The translations under genes and the position numbers were made by a program. The notes under the pieces are model-generated. The model was not told the origin of the DNA. It made no database searches and saw only the letters and a program-made list of their open reading frames with translations. From Pseudomonas sp. MAG733B (GTDB taxonomy: Bacteria > Pseudomonadota > Gammaproteobacteria > Pseudomonadales > Pseudomonadaceae), in assembly GCF_036884845.1 (NCBI RefSeq), contig NZ_CP145732.1:2728001-2792000 (forward strand): DNA of 64,000 nt, written 5' to 3'. Numbering within the stretch: position 1 is the first letter of the stretch; each line of letters starts with the position of its first letter. Below are positions 52,332-60,593 of this stretch, in pieces.

Positions 52332-52798
52332 TGGCCGATGCAGCGATGGTAATGACCGAGTTCGGCGGCGACCTGGTGCTGTTCGGATTCGACCTTGAGC
52401 GTGATGACGGACTTGAAACTGCCGTCATCATTAGCCTGTTCACCGACCGCCGCGCCAGTGCCGAACAGATCCCGCCCGAGTACCCGCAGGATGATTTTCG
52501 AGGCTACTGGGGCGACATCAACAATGCCTCAGCTACCGACCAGACAGGTTCACTGCTCTGGCTGCTGGCGCGTGAAAAGCAATTGCCACAGACCCTCAGC
52601 CGGGCGGAACAGTACTGCCGCGAGGCGCTGGCCTGGATGATTGACGACGTGGTCTCCACGAAGATCGGCGTCACCGCGACGTATTACTCCATGGGCGTGA
52701 TGCTGTTGGAGATTGATATCGACCGGCCTACCGGCCCCGCGGTTCGCTTCCGATACAACTACGAATGGTCGGCTCAGGCCGGCAAGAGGGCTGCCTGA
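52331..52798 (+). CDS. Baseplate protein GP46 family (gp25/W-like)
   Basis: 155 residues: DDGLETAVIISLFTDRRAS and RGYWGDINN, DQTGSLLWLLAREKQ are hallmarks of GP46. It starts on the last base of the gp45 stop (TGATG). Links sheath to baseplate wedge. Confidence 0.9.
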   Translation: MADAAMVMTEFGGDLVLFGFDLERDDGLETAVIISLFTDRRASAEQIPPEYPQDDFRGYWGDINNASATDQTGSLLWLLAREKQLPQTLSRAEQYCREALAWMIDDVVSTKIGVTATYYSMGVMLLEIDIDRPTGPAVRFRYNYEWSAQAGKRAA

Positions 52799-53862
52799 TG
52801 CCATTTGCTCGACCCACGTTACCGGAACTCATCGACCGGGTTACCACCGACATCAGCGGCCGCGTGACAGGCGTTCAAAGTGCGGTGCTTCGCCGCTCAT
52901 TGCTGGGGATTCTCGCCCGGTCAGAGGCAGGCGCAGTGCACATGCTGTACGGCTTCCTCGAATGGGCAGCCAGGCAGGCGATCATCGACACCGCTGAGAA
53001 GGAATATCTTGAGCGCTGGGCGGCCATCTGGAAGGTTTTTCGCAAGGCTGCCGACTATGCGACGGGTGCGGCGCTGCTCACTGGCGCGATCGGCCGGCCA
53101 GTTCCAGCGGGGACGATTCTTCAGCGTCAGGATGGTGTGCAGTATCGCACCTTGGTGGACACGGAATTTTCTGGCACCACACTCCAGATCGCCGTTGTGG
53201 CAATGGAGGCCGGTGCTGCTGGCGACACACCTACAGGCACACCGCTTTTTCTTCTGTCGCCCTTGGCTGGCGTGCAATCGACCGGTTCTGCCGCAACTGA
53301 TATCGAAGGTGGGCTTGATGTTGAAACTGACCCTCAGTTGCTCAGTCGCTTATTGAAACGCATCCGGAAACCGCCGCACGGTGGGGCTGAGTCCGATTAC
53401 GAACTTTGGGCGTTGGAGGTGCCAGGCGTTACCAGAGTCTGGGTTTACCCCCTGCAGATGGGAGCGGGTACTGTGACGGTCCTTTTCGTCTGTGACGGAG
53501 AAACGGACATCACTCCTTCCCCGGCAAAGGTCGCGGAGGTGCAGGCCTACATAGATGACCCAGCACGCAGCCCCGTGACCGCCGAGGTATTTGTGGCGGC
53601 CCCGGTCGCAGATCCCCTCAATATGACCGTCAAGCTTTCGCCGAACACCGCGGCCGTGCAAGCAGCGGTTCGCGCTGAGTTTGATGATTTGATCATTCGC
53701 GATTCGAAACCGGGCGCAACAACCCTCATCAGCCGATTGAGAGAGGCGGTCTCGATCGCTGCGGGCGAATCTGACAACGCTATCACGTCGCCGACTGCAG
53801 ATGTTCCGCACGCCACCGGTCACATGGCGGTACCGGGAACCATAACCTTTTCCAGCTTTTAA
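52798..53862 (+). CDS. Baseplate wedge protein J (Mu gp47-like)
   Basis: 354 residues from the ATG at 52798. RPTLPELIDRVTTDISGR, EYLERWAAIWKVFRKAADYA and GGAESDYELWALEVPGVTRV define the baseplate J/gp47 family. TGATG coupling to GP46. Confidence 0.93.
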   Translation: MPFARPTLPELIDRVTTDISGRVTGVQSAVLRRSLLGILARSEAGAVHMLYGFLEWAARQAIIDTAEKEYLERWAAIWKVFRKAADYATGAALLTGAIGRPVPAGTILQRQDGVQYRTLVDTEFSGTTLQIAVVAMEAGAAGDTPTGTPLFLLSPLAGVQSTGSAATDIEGGLDVETDPQLLSRLLKRIRKPPHGGAESDYELWALEVPGVTRVWVYPLQMGAGTVTVLFVCDGETDITPSPAKVAEVQAYIDDPARSPVTAEVFVAAPVADPLNMTVKLSPNTAAVQAAVRAEFDDLIIRDSKPGATTLISRLREAVSIAAGESDNAITSPTADVPHATGHMAVPGTITFSSF

Positions 53863-53871
53863 GGAGGCGTG

Positions 53872-54462
53872 ATGCCGACAGCTGCCGACTACCTGGAGCA
53901 GCTGAAAACGCTGCTGCCCCCCGGCCAGGCATTCCCTCGGGAAGCCGGTACCACGCTTCACAACTTGCTGGATGGCATGTCAATCGAACTGGCTCGCGTC
54001 GATGGTCGGGGCGAATCACTGCCGATCGAGGCCAACCCCGCGAGCACAAACGAGATGCTTGCGGACTGGGAGCGAGTGGCTGGCCTGCCTGACAAATGCT
54101 CTGGCGTGCTGGAGGAAACTCTTCAGGGGCGCAAAAACGCACTTCTCACAAAACTCACGAGTACAGGTGGTCAGTCGCCCGCGTACTTCATCGAGCTCGC
54201 AGCATCCCTCGGGTACGCGGTAACGATCGAGGTATTCCGGCCGTTCCGCGCTGGTAAGTCACGCGCCGGCGACCCTCTAACCAATGGACCTTGGGCTTTC
54301 ACCTGGTTGATCAGAGCGCCGGAGGTCAGCGTGACTGAGTTTCGAGCAGGTCGATCGGCTGCCGGTGAGCGGCTGCGCACATGGGGTAACGACACCCTCG
54401 AATGCAAAATTAATCAATTGAAGCCAGCGCACACGATCGCGCTATTCGCATATGGGGAATAA
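53872..54462 (+). CDS. Tail protein YmfQ/DUF2313 (Mu gp48-like)
   Basis: 196 residues after AAGGAGGC. YLEQLKTLLPPGQAFPREA, LADWERVAGLPDKC and the end CKINQLKPAHTIALFAYG are typical of gp48 (DUF2313), a baseplate component before the tail fibre. Confidence 0.92.
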   Translation: MPTAADYLEQLKTLLPPGQAFPREAGTTLHNLLDGMSIELARVDGRGESLPIEANPASTNEMLADWERVAGLPDKCSGVLEETLQGRKNALLTKLTSTGGQSPAYFIELAASLGYAVTIEVFRPFRAGKSRAGDPLTNGPWAFTWLIRAPEVSVTEFRAGRSAAGERLRTWGNDTLECKINQLKPAHTIALFAYGE

Positions 54463-54464
54463 GC

Positions 54465-55319
54465 ATGCACAGAATTGACGGCCCAGGCGCTACGGTCGAC
54501 AACAAGTTCACCGATGGCGATCCGGTGGGCGGTATCCAGGCAACCCTAGTCACCGATGACTGGTTAACTGCAGTTCAAGAGGAAATTTGTGCCGTTATTA
54601 CCGACGCGTCCGTTTTACCTGCGGTGCCGCTAAATAAGGCAGCAAATAATCAGCTGATCACAGCATTGAAAAGACTTTTTGGGCAGCCAGTTGGCCGGTT
54701 AATTGGCGTTCAAACTTTTTCAATAGGCGGAACGTATACTCCCACTCCTGGTACTACCTCAATAATCGTTGAAGTAAATGGAGGCGGTGGTGCCGGCGGT
54801 GGGGCTCCAGCCACTGGTGCAGGTGTAGCGTCTATCGGGACCGGTGGAGCCGGCGGCGCGTACGGTCGAAGTCGCCTAAGTTCTGGTTTTTCTGGTCTAA
54901 CGGTAACTGTTGGTGCTGGTGGCGTTCCTGTGTCAGGCGCAGCTGGCGGAGCCGGCGGAGCATCTTCCTTTGGTGCTTTAATTAGCGCGCCCGGCGGTCC
55001 CGGCGGCACAGTTATATCCGGTGTTTCAAGTTGCCTTGGCGGCGGTGGCAGTGCTATTGCTACCGGTGGGAATTTGCTTAACGCTGCCGGCGGTCCTGCT
55101 GGATTTGCCACTATTTTATCTGTCGGTGCTGCTATCGGCGGCGCAGGAGGGAGTTCAATTTTTGGCGGCGGCGGCCGCATTAGCAGCGTAGGCGTGGCAG
55201 GTGTAGCTGCTTCCTCTCCTGGGTCTGGCGGGGCAGGTACAGCCCAAAATGCAAGTAGTGCAGCACTCTTAGGAGGCGCAGGTGCGCCTGGTCTTGTTAT
55301 TATTTATGAGTACGCATGA
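54465..55319 (+). CDS. Tail fibre protein with Gly-rich tip domain
   Basis: 284 residues. The N-terminal part (about 1-75, DGPGATVDNKFTDGDPVGG, WLTAVQEEICAVI) is the usual short fibre base. From about residue 108 the chain is rich in GGAGGA-like runs that end in GAPGLVIIYEYA. Such runs form polyglycine-II helix bundles in the adhesin tips of T-even-like phages. It should bind a surface receptor, possibly O antigen. Base composition becomes more A+T-rich here, a sign of exchange. Confidence 0.83.
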   Translation: MHRIDGPGATVDNKFTDGDPVGGIQATLVTDDWLTAVQEEICAVITDASVLPAVPLNKAANNQLITALKRLFGQPVGRLIGVQTFSIGGTYTPTPGTTSIIVEVNGGGGAGGGAPATGAGVASIGTGGAGGAYGRSRLSSGFSGLTVTVGAGGVPVSGAAGGAGGASSFGALISAPGGPGGTVISGVSSCLGGGGSAIATGGNLLNAAGGPAGFATILSVGAAIGGAGGSSIFGGGGRISSVGVAGVAASSPGSGGAGTAQNASSAALLGGAGAPGLVIIYEYA

Positions 55320-55320
55320 A

Positions 55321-55746
55321 ATGAAAATTTACGCTTTGATTGACAGATGTGTTGTTGTTGAAATTATCCTTCCTTTTTTTAACAATGAAGGTGAGTACGT
55401 TCCCATTGATCAGCGATATACACCTCAGATGGTGGCTCAGATGGTAGATATCACAAATCTTAATCCTCAGCCGGAATGTTTTTGGACTTATGACGGCTCT
55501 GTATTCGCTGCACCGGTCCCGTATCAGCTACCTCCTGAGGAGATCGAGGCTGCCAATCAGGCTCAACGCGCTGCGTTACTGGCCCAGGCCTCCCAAGCCA
55601 TGGCACCGTTGTTTATGTCCTTGCAACTCGGGGACGCTACTGACGAGGAGACAATCAAGGCCAAGGCGTGGCAAGCCTATTACCGGGCATTGCAGACCGT
55701 GGATGTGACGGTTTCTGAACCCGCGTGGCCGCAATTGCCAGCGTAA
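55321..55746 (+). CDS. Tail fibre assembly protein
   Basis: 141 residues. The N-terminal part is specific (KIYALIDRCVVVEIILPFFN) and the C-terminal AWQAYYRALQTVDVTVSEPAWPQ... pattern is the caudo_TAP type. It probably folds or protects the fibre. An upstream ATG at 55306 would overlap the fibre gene. Confidence 0.85.
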   Translation: MKIYALIDRCVVVEIILPFFNNEGEYVPIDQRYTPQMVAQMVDITNLNPQPECFWTYDGSVFAAPVPYQLPPEEIEAANQAQRAALLAQASQAMAPLFMSLQLGDATDEETIKAKAWQAYYRALQTVDVTVSEPAWPQLPA

Positions 55747-55750
55747 TCAC

Positions 55751-55776
55751 AAGGCCCGCCACTAAGCGGGCTTTTA
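55751..55776. terminator. Bidirectional terminator after the tail genes
   Basis: GCCCGC/GCGGGC with TTTT on the plus side and a T-rich flank on the minus side, between the convergent fibre-assembly and acyltransferase genes. Confidence 0.82.
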
Positions 55777-57804
55777 TTAGTTTTGATCAGTTTTTGAATT
55801 CTCGTTAGTTACCAGATCAACAAGTAGCTTTTTTGCTAAATATTCGGACGCTAATGGCGTTAGGTGTCCATAATCCCAGCTAGTGATGCCTGTTTTAATG
55901 TCATCTCCCAAATAGGTCATACAACCATCTTTATTGCAAAAAGCGTTTATGATGTCCGCATATACTGCTCCAGAGTTAGCTAAACGTTTTTTCAACTCGG
56001 TATTTTGGTCTATAACTACGGTGTTTAGTCCTGAATTGGTACGTCTTGGCGTGTTAATCCATAGCGATTTCATAATTATTTTAGGAAGTTCAACCGCCCA
56101 GTGTGGTGTGGGTCCTGTAAAAATAACGCGTTTAACTCCAGCTTTTTTCAATACTACGAAGATGCGTCGAAGAGTTGCAGCGTCATGGTTCTCATTTTGT
56201 CCAACTATTACTACGTCTGGAGTTATTTGCTTTATCTGCTTTAGAGCAAACCAGTTCGACTGCGCACAGAAATCAGTCGTTGAAGGACTATTTATATCCG
56301 GCGACGCCACGCATCCTGAACTGGCGACTTGTAAAATGTCCCAATTCTCAGGCATTTCTTTTCTTAGTCCTGAGTAAAGCTGTTGAGCGTGAGAGTCCCC
56401 CCAAATAAAAAGCGTCTTGCCTTTTGGAAATTGCTTTGTATAGCAACTGCTGTCTATTTCGGTGACTGGTGCATTTGTTGAGTTTCCTTTAACGTACTGG
56501 GCTGTATTTTGAAAATTGCATTCGCCACGATAATTCTTGAATAGATCAAGTTTTGCAAAGTATTTTCGTTCTGGTAAAGAGTTTTCAAAATAATCCGCGA
56601 ATTCCGATCTGTCATTTAAGCGAGACTTGAAGCCGTCATTCGCGTATGTGGTGTATCCGGTTATACCGGAAACTAACATGAGAGCGATCAGCGCTGTTGT
56701 TTTTGTATTGTTGTAACCGCTAAGACGCAATGGCTGCTCGACAAATTTATATGTCAGCCAAGACAGAAGTACGGAAATAACAACGGCTAGGCTCAAAGTC
56801 GTTGGTGAGGCTGTGCTCCCTTCCAAGATATGGACAAATGATAGAAGAGGCCAATGCCAAAGATACAATGGGAAACTGATCAGGCCGAACCAGACCAGGA
56901 GCCTGCTGGATAGCACAGTTTTGTTGATCCAGGCGAAAGGGCCTGCAGCGATGATCAGCGCTGCGCCGATTGTAGGCAGCAGCGCCCACCAGCCTGGGAA
57001 CTGGTGGGTTTTCGTGGTCAGGGCAAATGCTGAAATAAGCATAGCCATCCCGGCCAGCGATTGAAGATTTCTGACTGTCGGGCCGCTTGCCGCTCTCCAA
57101 CTTGGGAAAGCCTGAGATTTATGGAGTGTCACATAGGCCAGCAATGAGCCCACCAACAACTCCCAAAATCTGGTTTGTGGCGAATAGAACGTCGCCACGG
57201 GATCGGCGTTTACGCTCATGACATTGATCGTGAAAGATATGCCACCCACCAGCACTATCAAGATCAGCGCATTGACTCGAGCTTTCCAGGCTGCCCAAAC
57301 CATAAGCGGCCAGACCAGGTAAAACTGCTCTTCAATCCCTAGCGACCACAGGTGCAATAGCAACTTGGTTTCGGCGCTGTTATCGAAGTAACTGGATTCA
57401 CCGAGCAGTACGAAGTTCGATACAAACGCAGCCCCGCCAGCCATGTGTTTGCCCAATTGCGTGTATTCATCAGTGAGCAAACTGAACCACCCGAAAATCC
57501 AGGTCGCGGCCAGCATGATCAGTAATGCAGGGAATATTCGGTTAACGCGGCGGGTGTAAAAATTCAAGAAGCTGAAGCTGTTTTTCTCAAGGCTACCGAA
57601 GATGATGCTGGAAATGAGGAAGCCGGAGATCACAAAGAAAACGTCAACACCTACAAAACCGCCCTGAATTATGGACGGGAAAGCGTGGAATGCGACCACG
57701 GATAGAACAGCGATCGCGCGAAGCCCATCGATATCGGGGCGGTACGTTGGGTGGCTGAGTTGATTTTCAGTCGCCGGCAGCGGCGCTTCAGATAGAGCGG
57801 TCAT
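55777..57804 (-). CDS. O-antigen-type acyltransferase with SGNH domain (prophage cargo)
   Basis: 675 residues. An acyltransferase-3 membrane domain (about 20-370, ten or so helices) has YRPDIDGLRAIAVLSVVAFH with the catalytic His, GFVGVDVFFVISGFLIS and HLWSLGIEEQFYL. A C-terminal SGNH domain has GDSHAQQ and DYGHLTP. The form is that of OafA/OafB-like O-acetylases. It is opposite in direction to the tail genes and A+T-richer, so it is a lysogenic conversion gene that may change the O antigen and block the phage receptor. The ATG at 57804 is chosen; the frame runs further upstream as a shadow of the endolysin region. Confidence 0.9.
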   Translation of the reverse strand: MTALSEAPLPATENQLSHPTYRPDIDGLRAIAVLSVVAFHAFPSIIQGGFVGVDVFFVISGFLISSIIFGSLEKNSFSFLNFYTRRVNRIFPALLIMLAATWIFGWFSLLTDEYTQLGKHMAGGAAFVSNFVLLGESSYFDNSAETKLLLHLWSLGIEEQFYLVWPLMVWAAWKARVNALILIVLVGGISFTINVMSVNADPVATFYSPQTRFWELLVGSLLAYVTLHKSQAFPSWRAASGPTVRNLQSLAGMAMLISAFALTTKTHQFPGWWALLPTIGAALIIAAGPFAWINKTVLSSRLLVWFGLISFPLYLWHWPLLSFVHILEGSTASPTTLSLAVVISVLLSWLTYKFVEQPLRLSGYNNTKTTALIALMLVSGITGYTTYANDGFKSRLNDRSEFADYFENSLPERKYFAKLDLFKNYRGECNFQNTAQYVKGNSTNAPVTEIDSSCYTKQFPKGKTLFIWGDSHAQQLYSGLRKEMPENWDILQVASSGCVASPDINSPSTTDFCAQSNWFALKQIKQITPDVVIVGQNENHDAATLRRIFVVLKKAGVKRVIFTGPTPHWAVELPKIIMKSLWINTPRRTNSGLNTVVIDQNTELKKRLANSGAVYADIINAFCNKDGCMTYLGDDIKTGITSWDYGHLTPLASEYLAKKLLVDLVTNENSKTDQN

Positions 57805-57912
57805 TGTTGATATCCGTTTAATAAATTCGCCATGCTCGGGCGCTGGGCATCGTACCAGCACCACAAACCTTTCCCGCCATCGAGCGGGTATTTTTTTGCC
57901 TGGAGAAAAGTG

Positions 57913-58338
57913 ATGAAAGTAACTGAAAAGGACCGTGACATCCTCGCCCGCACGTTGTGGGGAGAGGCGCGCGGCGAAAGCTTGGCGGGACAGATCGCCG
58001 TAGCCTGGACGATCCGCAACCGGGTGAATGATGGAAAGGATAAGTCGTGGTGGGGAGAGGGTTATGCCGGTGTGTGCCAGAAGCCGTACCAGTTCAGTTG
58101 CTGGAACAAGACCGACCCGAACTATCAGTTCCTGATTGGCGTGAAGCAGATACCGTTTCGCGAACTGGCGCAGGCGCGGATTGCCGCTGACCAGGTGATC
58201 GATGGAAAGGTGCCGGATCCAACCGGAGGCGCCACGCACTATTACGCGGTCAGCATGAAGAAGCCGCCGGAGTGGGCTGCGATGGCGAAACAGACCCTTA
58301 AGCTTGGCGGCCACGTCTTCTTCAAGGATGTGCCATGA
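57913..58338 (+). CDS. Endolysin, SleB-type cell wall hydrolase
   Basis: 141 residues from the ATG at 57913 after GGAG. ARTLWGEARGESLAGQIAVA (catalytic Glu), WTIRNRV, YQFSCWN and DPTGGATHYYA fit the Hydrolase_2/SleB family of peptidoglycan-cleaving enzymes. There is no signal peptide, so it needs a holin. Its stop overlaps the Rz start (ATGA). Confidence 0.9.
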   Translation: MKVTEKDRDILARTLWGEARGESLAGQIAVAWTIRNRVNDGKDKSWWGEGYAGVCQKPYQFSCWNKTDPNYQFLIGVKQIPFRELAQARIAADQVIDGKVPDPTGGATHYYAVSMKKPPEWAAMAKQTLKLGGHVFFKDVP

Positions 58339-58862
58339 GTCCGGCCGCACTGAAGCTGGCTGGGGTTGTGGTGATGCTGCTGATCACGGCTGGCGGCGTG
58401 TGGCAGGTGCAGGACTGGCGATACGGCAAGCAACTAGTCGAGCAAGCCGGCCTGCATCAGGGCGACCTCGCCAGCATCAGTAACGCAGCCGCCGCCCAAG
58501 TGCGCGCCGATCAGGACAAACGGCTAGCGCTCGAGCAGCGCCTTTCTGCCAGCGACAAATCCCATCACGAGACTTTGACCAATGCTCAAACCAATCAGGC
58601 TCGCTTGCGCGATCGCCTTGCCACTGCTGATCTGCGGCTGTCAGTCCTACTCGACACCACGGATTCAGCCGGTGGCTGTTCAGTGCCAGCCGGTCCCGGC
58701 CCCGGCGGCGTGGTTCATGGAGGAGCACGCGCCCGACTTGACCCAGCGCATGCTCAACGAATTGTCGCCATCACCGACGCCGGTGACCAAGGACTGATCG
58801 CGTTGGCCGCTTGCCAAGCCTATGTGCGGGCTATTGGCTCCTCCGATCACTTTTCTCCATGA
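58335..58862 (+). CDS. Rz: Rz-like inner-membrane spanin
   Basis: 175 residues. An N-terminal membrane anchor (GVVVMLLITAGGVWQVQ) is followed by a periplasmic coiled coil (about 60-100, QDKRLALEQRLSASDKSHHE). With Rz1, whose gene is nested inside in another frame, it bridges inner and outer membranes in the last step of lysis. It overlaps the convergent gene at 58831 by 32 bases. Confidence 0.88.
   Translation: MSPAALKLAGVVVMLLITAGGVWQVQDWRYGKQLVEQAGLHQGDLASISNAAAAQVRADQDKRLALEQRLSASDKSHHETLTNAQTNQARLRDRLATADLRLSVLLDTTDSAGGCSVPAGPGPGGVVHGGARARLDPAHAQRIVAITDAGDQGLIALAACQAYVRAIGSSDHFSP
58582..58797 (+). CDS. Rz1: Rz1-like outer-membrane lipoprotein spanin, nested in Rz
   Basis: 71 residues in the +1 frame of Rz, wholly inside it. 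A lipobox LLICGC follows a short signal, so the Cys would be acylated. The rest is Pro-rich (QCQPVPAPAAW), as in Rz1 proteins. A near-identical second copy lies at 60187-60402. Confidence 0.88.
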   Translation: MLKPIRLACAIALPLLICGCQSYSTPRIQPVAVQCQPVPAPAAWFMEEHAPDLTQRMLNELSPSPTPVTKD

Positions 58863-59190
58863 GCAACCTTTGGTTTTCTCGAAAGAGGTGATCCCTCTGA
58901 TCGGAAACACGTAATAGGCTGCCGACTTGTCCAGCTAGGTCAGAGTTTTCCTCTCGGAGGCGGGATGTATCCGCCTGAGCCGCAGCCAACCGTGAGCGCA
59001 GCGCATCACGATCATTTGCCACTTCGGCGTGCAATTCGACGAGTTTGAATATCCTTTCCCGGGCCTGGCGCAGTTGCAGGGTCAGTTCCTGGACTTCGTT
59101 CTCATAGATGCGCAACGAATGGCGGCAGGTTTCGAGTGGCGTCGGGCTGCCGAGCCAGTCGTCGGTGTCTTCGATTTCGTGCGGGTCCAT
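58831..59190 (-). CDS. Coiled-coil protein at the prophage end, unknown function
   Basis: 119 residues. Nearly all of it (about 20-110) is coiled coil (ENEVQELTLQLRQARERIFK). It is opposite in direction to lysis genes and may be expressed in the lysogen. I do not recognise it. Confidence 0.65.
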   Translation of the reverse strand: MDPHEIEDTDDWLGSPTPLETCRHSLRIYENEVQELTLQLRQARERIFKLVELHAEVANDRDALRSRLAAAQADTSRLREENSDLAGQVGSLLRVSDQRDHLFRENQRLLMEKSDRRSQ

Positions 59191-59270
59191 CGTAGCGCCT
59201 TACTGATACTGTTTTTATATACAGTAATCGAGGCGAGAGGTTTCGGCGAGGACCGCGCGACGAAATGTTT

Positions 59271-59480
59271 TCACTCCGGCGTCATCATGACGGCGAGCGT
59301 CATCTTGATGAATTCCTCGTTCCGGTCGATCGCTTCCAGGGCACCGCGCACGTTTTCGGCAACGTCGGCCGCGCCGCGTTGTTCGACCCAATTGGAAAGT
59401 TCCATGATCGCGGCTTCGAGGGCGAGCTGGTTCTCGTTGATTTTGAAGAGCAGGGAAGGGAGTAGATCTGAGTTCGGCAT
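59271..59480 (-). CDS. Small helical protein at the prophage end, unknown function
   Basis: 69 residues, amphipathic helical (LLFKINENQLALEAAIMELS, NVRGALEAIDRNEEFIKMTL). It has the look of a small four-helix dimer. GGAGGAAAAGC lies before the ATG. The next 204 bases to attR hold nothing I can identify. Confidence 0.62.
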   Translation of the reverse strand: MPNSDLLPSLLFKINENQLALEAAIMELSNWVEQRGAADVAENVRGALEAIDRNEEFIKMTLAVMMTPE

Positions 59481-59684
59481 GTGCTTTTCCTCCGTGGATC
59501 AGGGAAGCGTAGCACCGCATTCAAAGGATATTTAACGGTCGGCAGAACGCCTTGGGAAGGGAGACTACTGTAGGAATATACAACGCTAAGTTATTGATTC
59601 TTATAGGTTGATGTGGCGAAGTTGAGCCCCCTCGAAAGCACTACATTTTCCTTTTATATCAATTGCTTGCGTCGGTTTCGGGGT

Positions 59685-59794
59685 CACCTTGACATGGTGG
59701 GGGTCGTTGGTTCGAGTCCAATCGCGCCTACCAAACAAAATCCGCTCTGCTGGGCGGTCTAGAGGGGTCACCGGAAACGGTGACCCCTTTTTGC
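59685..59794 (+). repeat. attR: repeat of the tRNA-Val 3' half and terminator
   Basis: Same as 18091-18200 apart from G to A at 59775. It holds only the 3' 49 bases of the tRNA, so no second tRNA is made. To its right lie integrase-remnant sequences, so this site also served as the left end of a second prophage. Confidence 0.93.
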
Positions 59795-59845
59795 TCTATG
59801 CCTTTGGGCAAACTTTGGGAATATTTTGGGCAAACGACCTCCGCG

Positions 59846-60150
59846 CTATACCTTCAGGTCGGCTTTCACCTTCATATAAACAACCGCGTCATCACCGTGC
59901 CCTGCCTGGTAGTGCTCGGTCATCTTCACGTCAGCGTGCCCCATCAAGCCTTGGATATATTCCTGCTCGAAACCCTGCTGCTCGTACAGCCAGGCGCCGA
60001 GTGCCCGTATCTCGTGAAAGGTTGGGCGCTCACCGGCCGGTATGTCGTCGTAGGCGTATGAATCGTCCCGCGCCTGGGCGAACGACTTGGTCAAGTAATC
60101 CGCTGTCACCGCATTCCAGTGTAGCTTGGCGTCGAGCTGGCTCCGCCTGT
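59846..60150 (-). pseudogene. Integrase C-terminal remnant
   Basis: About 100 codons align with the end of the complete integrase (shared GERPTFHEIRALGAWLYEQQ, then YIQGLMGHADVKMTEHYQ), starting near its residue 275. The HxxR, His and Tyr residues remain but the catalytic Arg and the whole DNA-binding part are lost. In-frame similarity continues upstream of the nominal GTG (QLDAKLHWNAVT) to about 60150, where Rz sequence begins. Confidence 0.92.
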
Positions 60151-60464
60151 CGGCCAGCGAGCAATCCCACTATAAGGAACTGAGCGATGCTCAAACCAGT
60201 CAGACGCGCCTGCGCGATCGCCTTGCCACTTCTGATTTGCGGCTGTCAGTCCTACTCGACACCACGGATTCAGCCGGTGGCTGTTCAGTGCCAGCCCGTA
60301 CCGGCGCCGGCGGCGTGGTTCATGGAGGAGCGCGCGCCCGACTTGACCCTGCGCATGCTCAACGAAATGTCGCCATCACCGACGCCGGCGACCAAGGACT
60401 GATCGCGCTGGCTGCGTGCCAGTCTTATGTAAAAGCGGTGTCTGGATTACAGAGAGAGCGCTGA
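60141..60464 (+). pseudogene. Rz remnant, 5' half deleted
   Basis: Similarity to Rz starts at RLSASEQSHYKELSDAQ (Rz residues about 70 on) and continues to the end. The membrane anchor and start are gone, replaced by reversed integrase sequence, so it cannot work as a spanin. Confidence 0.88.
60187..60402 (+). CDS. Rz1: Intact Rz1-like lipoprotein in the remnant
   Basis: 71 residues, differing from the first Rz1 at only a few places, with the lipobox LLICGC intact. Its partner Rz is broken. It may be silent or could in principle pair with the Rz of the complete prophage. Confidence 0.75.
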   Translation: MLKPVRRACAIALPLLICGCQSYSTPRIQPVAVQCQPVPAPAAWFMEERAPDLTLRMLNEMSPSPTPATKD

Positions 60465-60593
60465 TAGTAAGCTTTTGAGTTTTTTGCCAATTTTATCCAT
60501 GGGGAGGTTACGCAAAAGCTCATGCTTACGCATTCTAGGAAGGATTGATAAAGGCAGGTAGACTACCCGACTTTTTACTCTAGAAAGAATCGC

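Larger units (their letters stand above)
18091..59794. mobile_element. Complete-looking prophage in tRNA-Val(GAC), lambda-like control with Mu-like contractile tail
   Basis: The element runs between 110-bp direct repeats (18091-18200 and 59685-59794) that differ at one base. In order it holds integrase and excisionase, leftward accessory genes, CI-like repressor and Cro, rightward antirepressor, O and P, small recombination genes, Q, holins, terminase and head genes, a Mu-like tail, cargo acyltransferase, endolysin and Rz/Rz1. All structural frames are open, so it may be inducible. A contractile sheath makes it a myovirus. The mix of modules shows mosaic descent. Confidence 0.95.

Noticed and set aside
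55777..58350. A single 857-residue minus-strand reading frame
   Set aside because: The first 180 or so codons are the reverse of the endolysin gene, and the acyltransferase has a natural start at 57804.
59691..59736. A possible second tRNA-Val(GAC) gene at attR
   Set aside because: Only the 3' part from the anticodon stem is present; the bases ahead (TTTCGGGGT) cannot form the acceptor and D arms.
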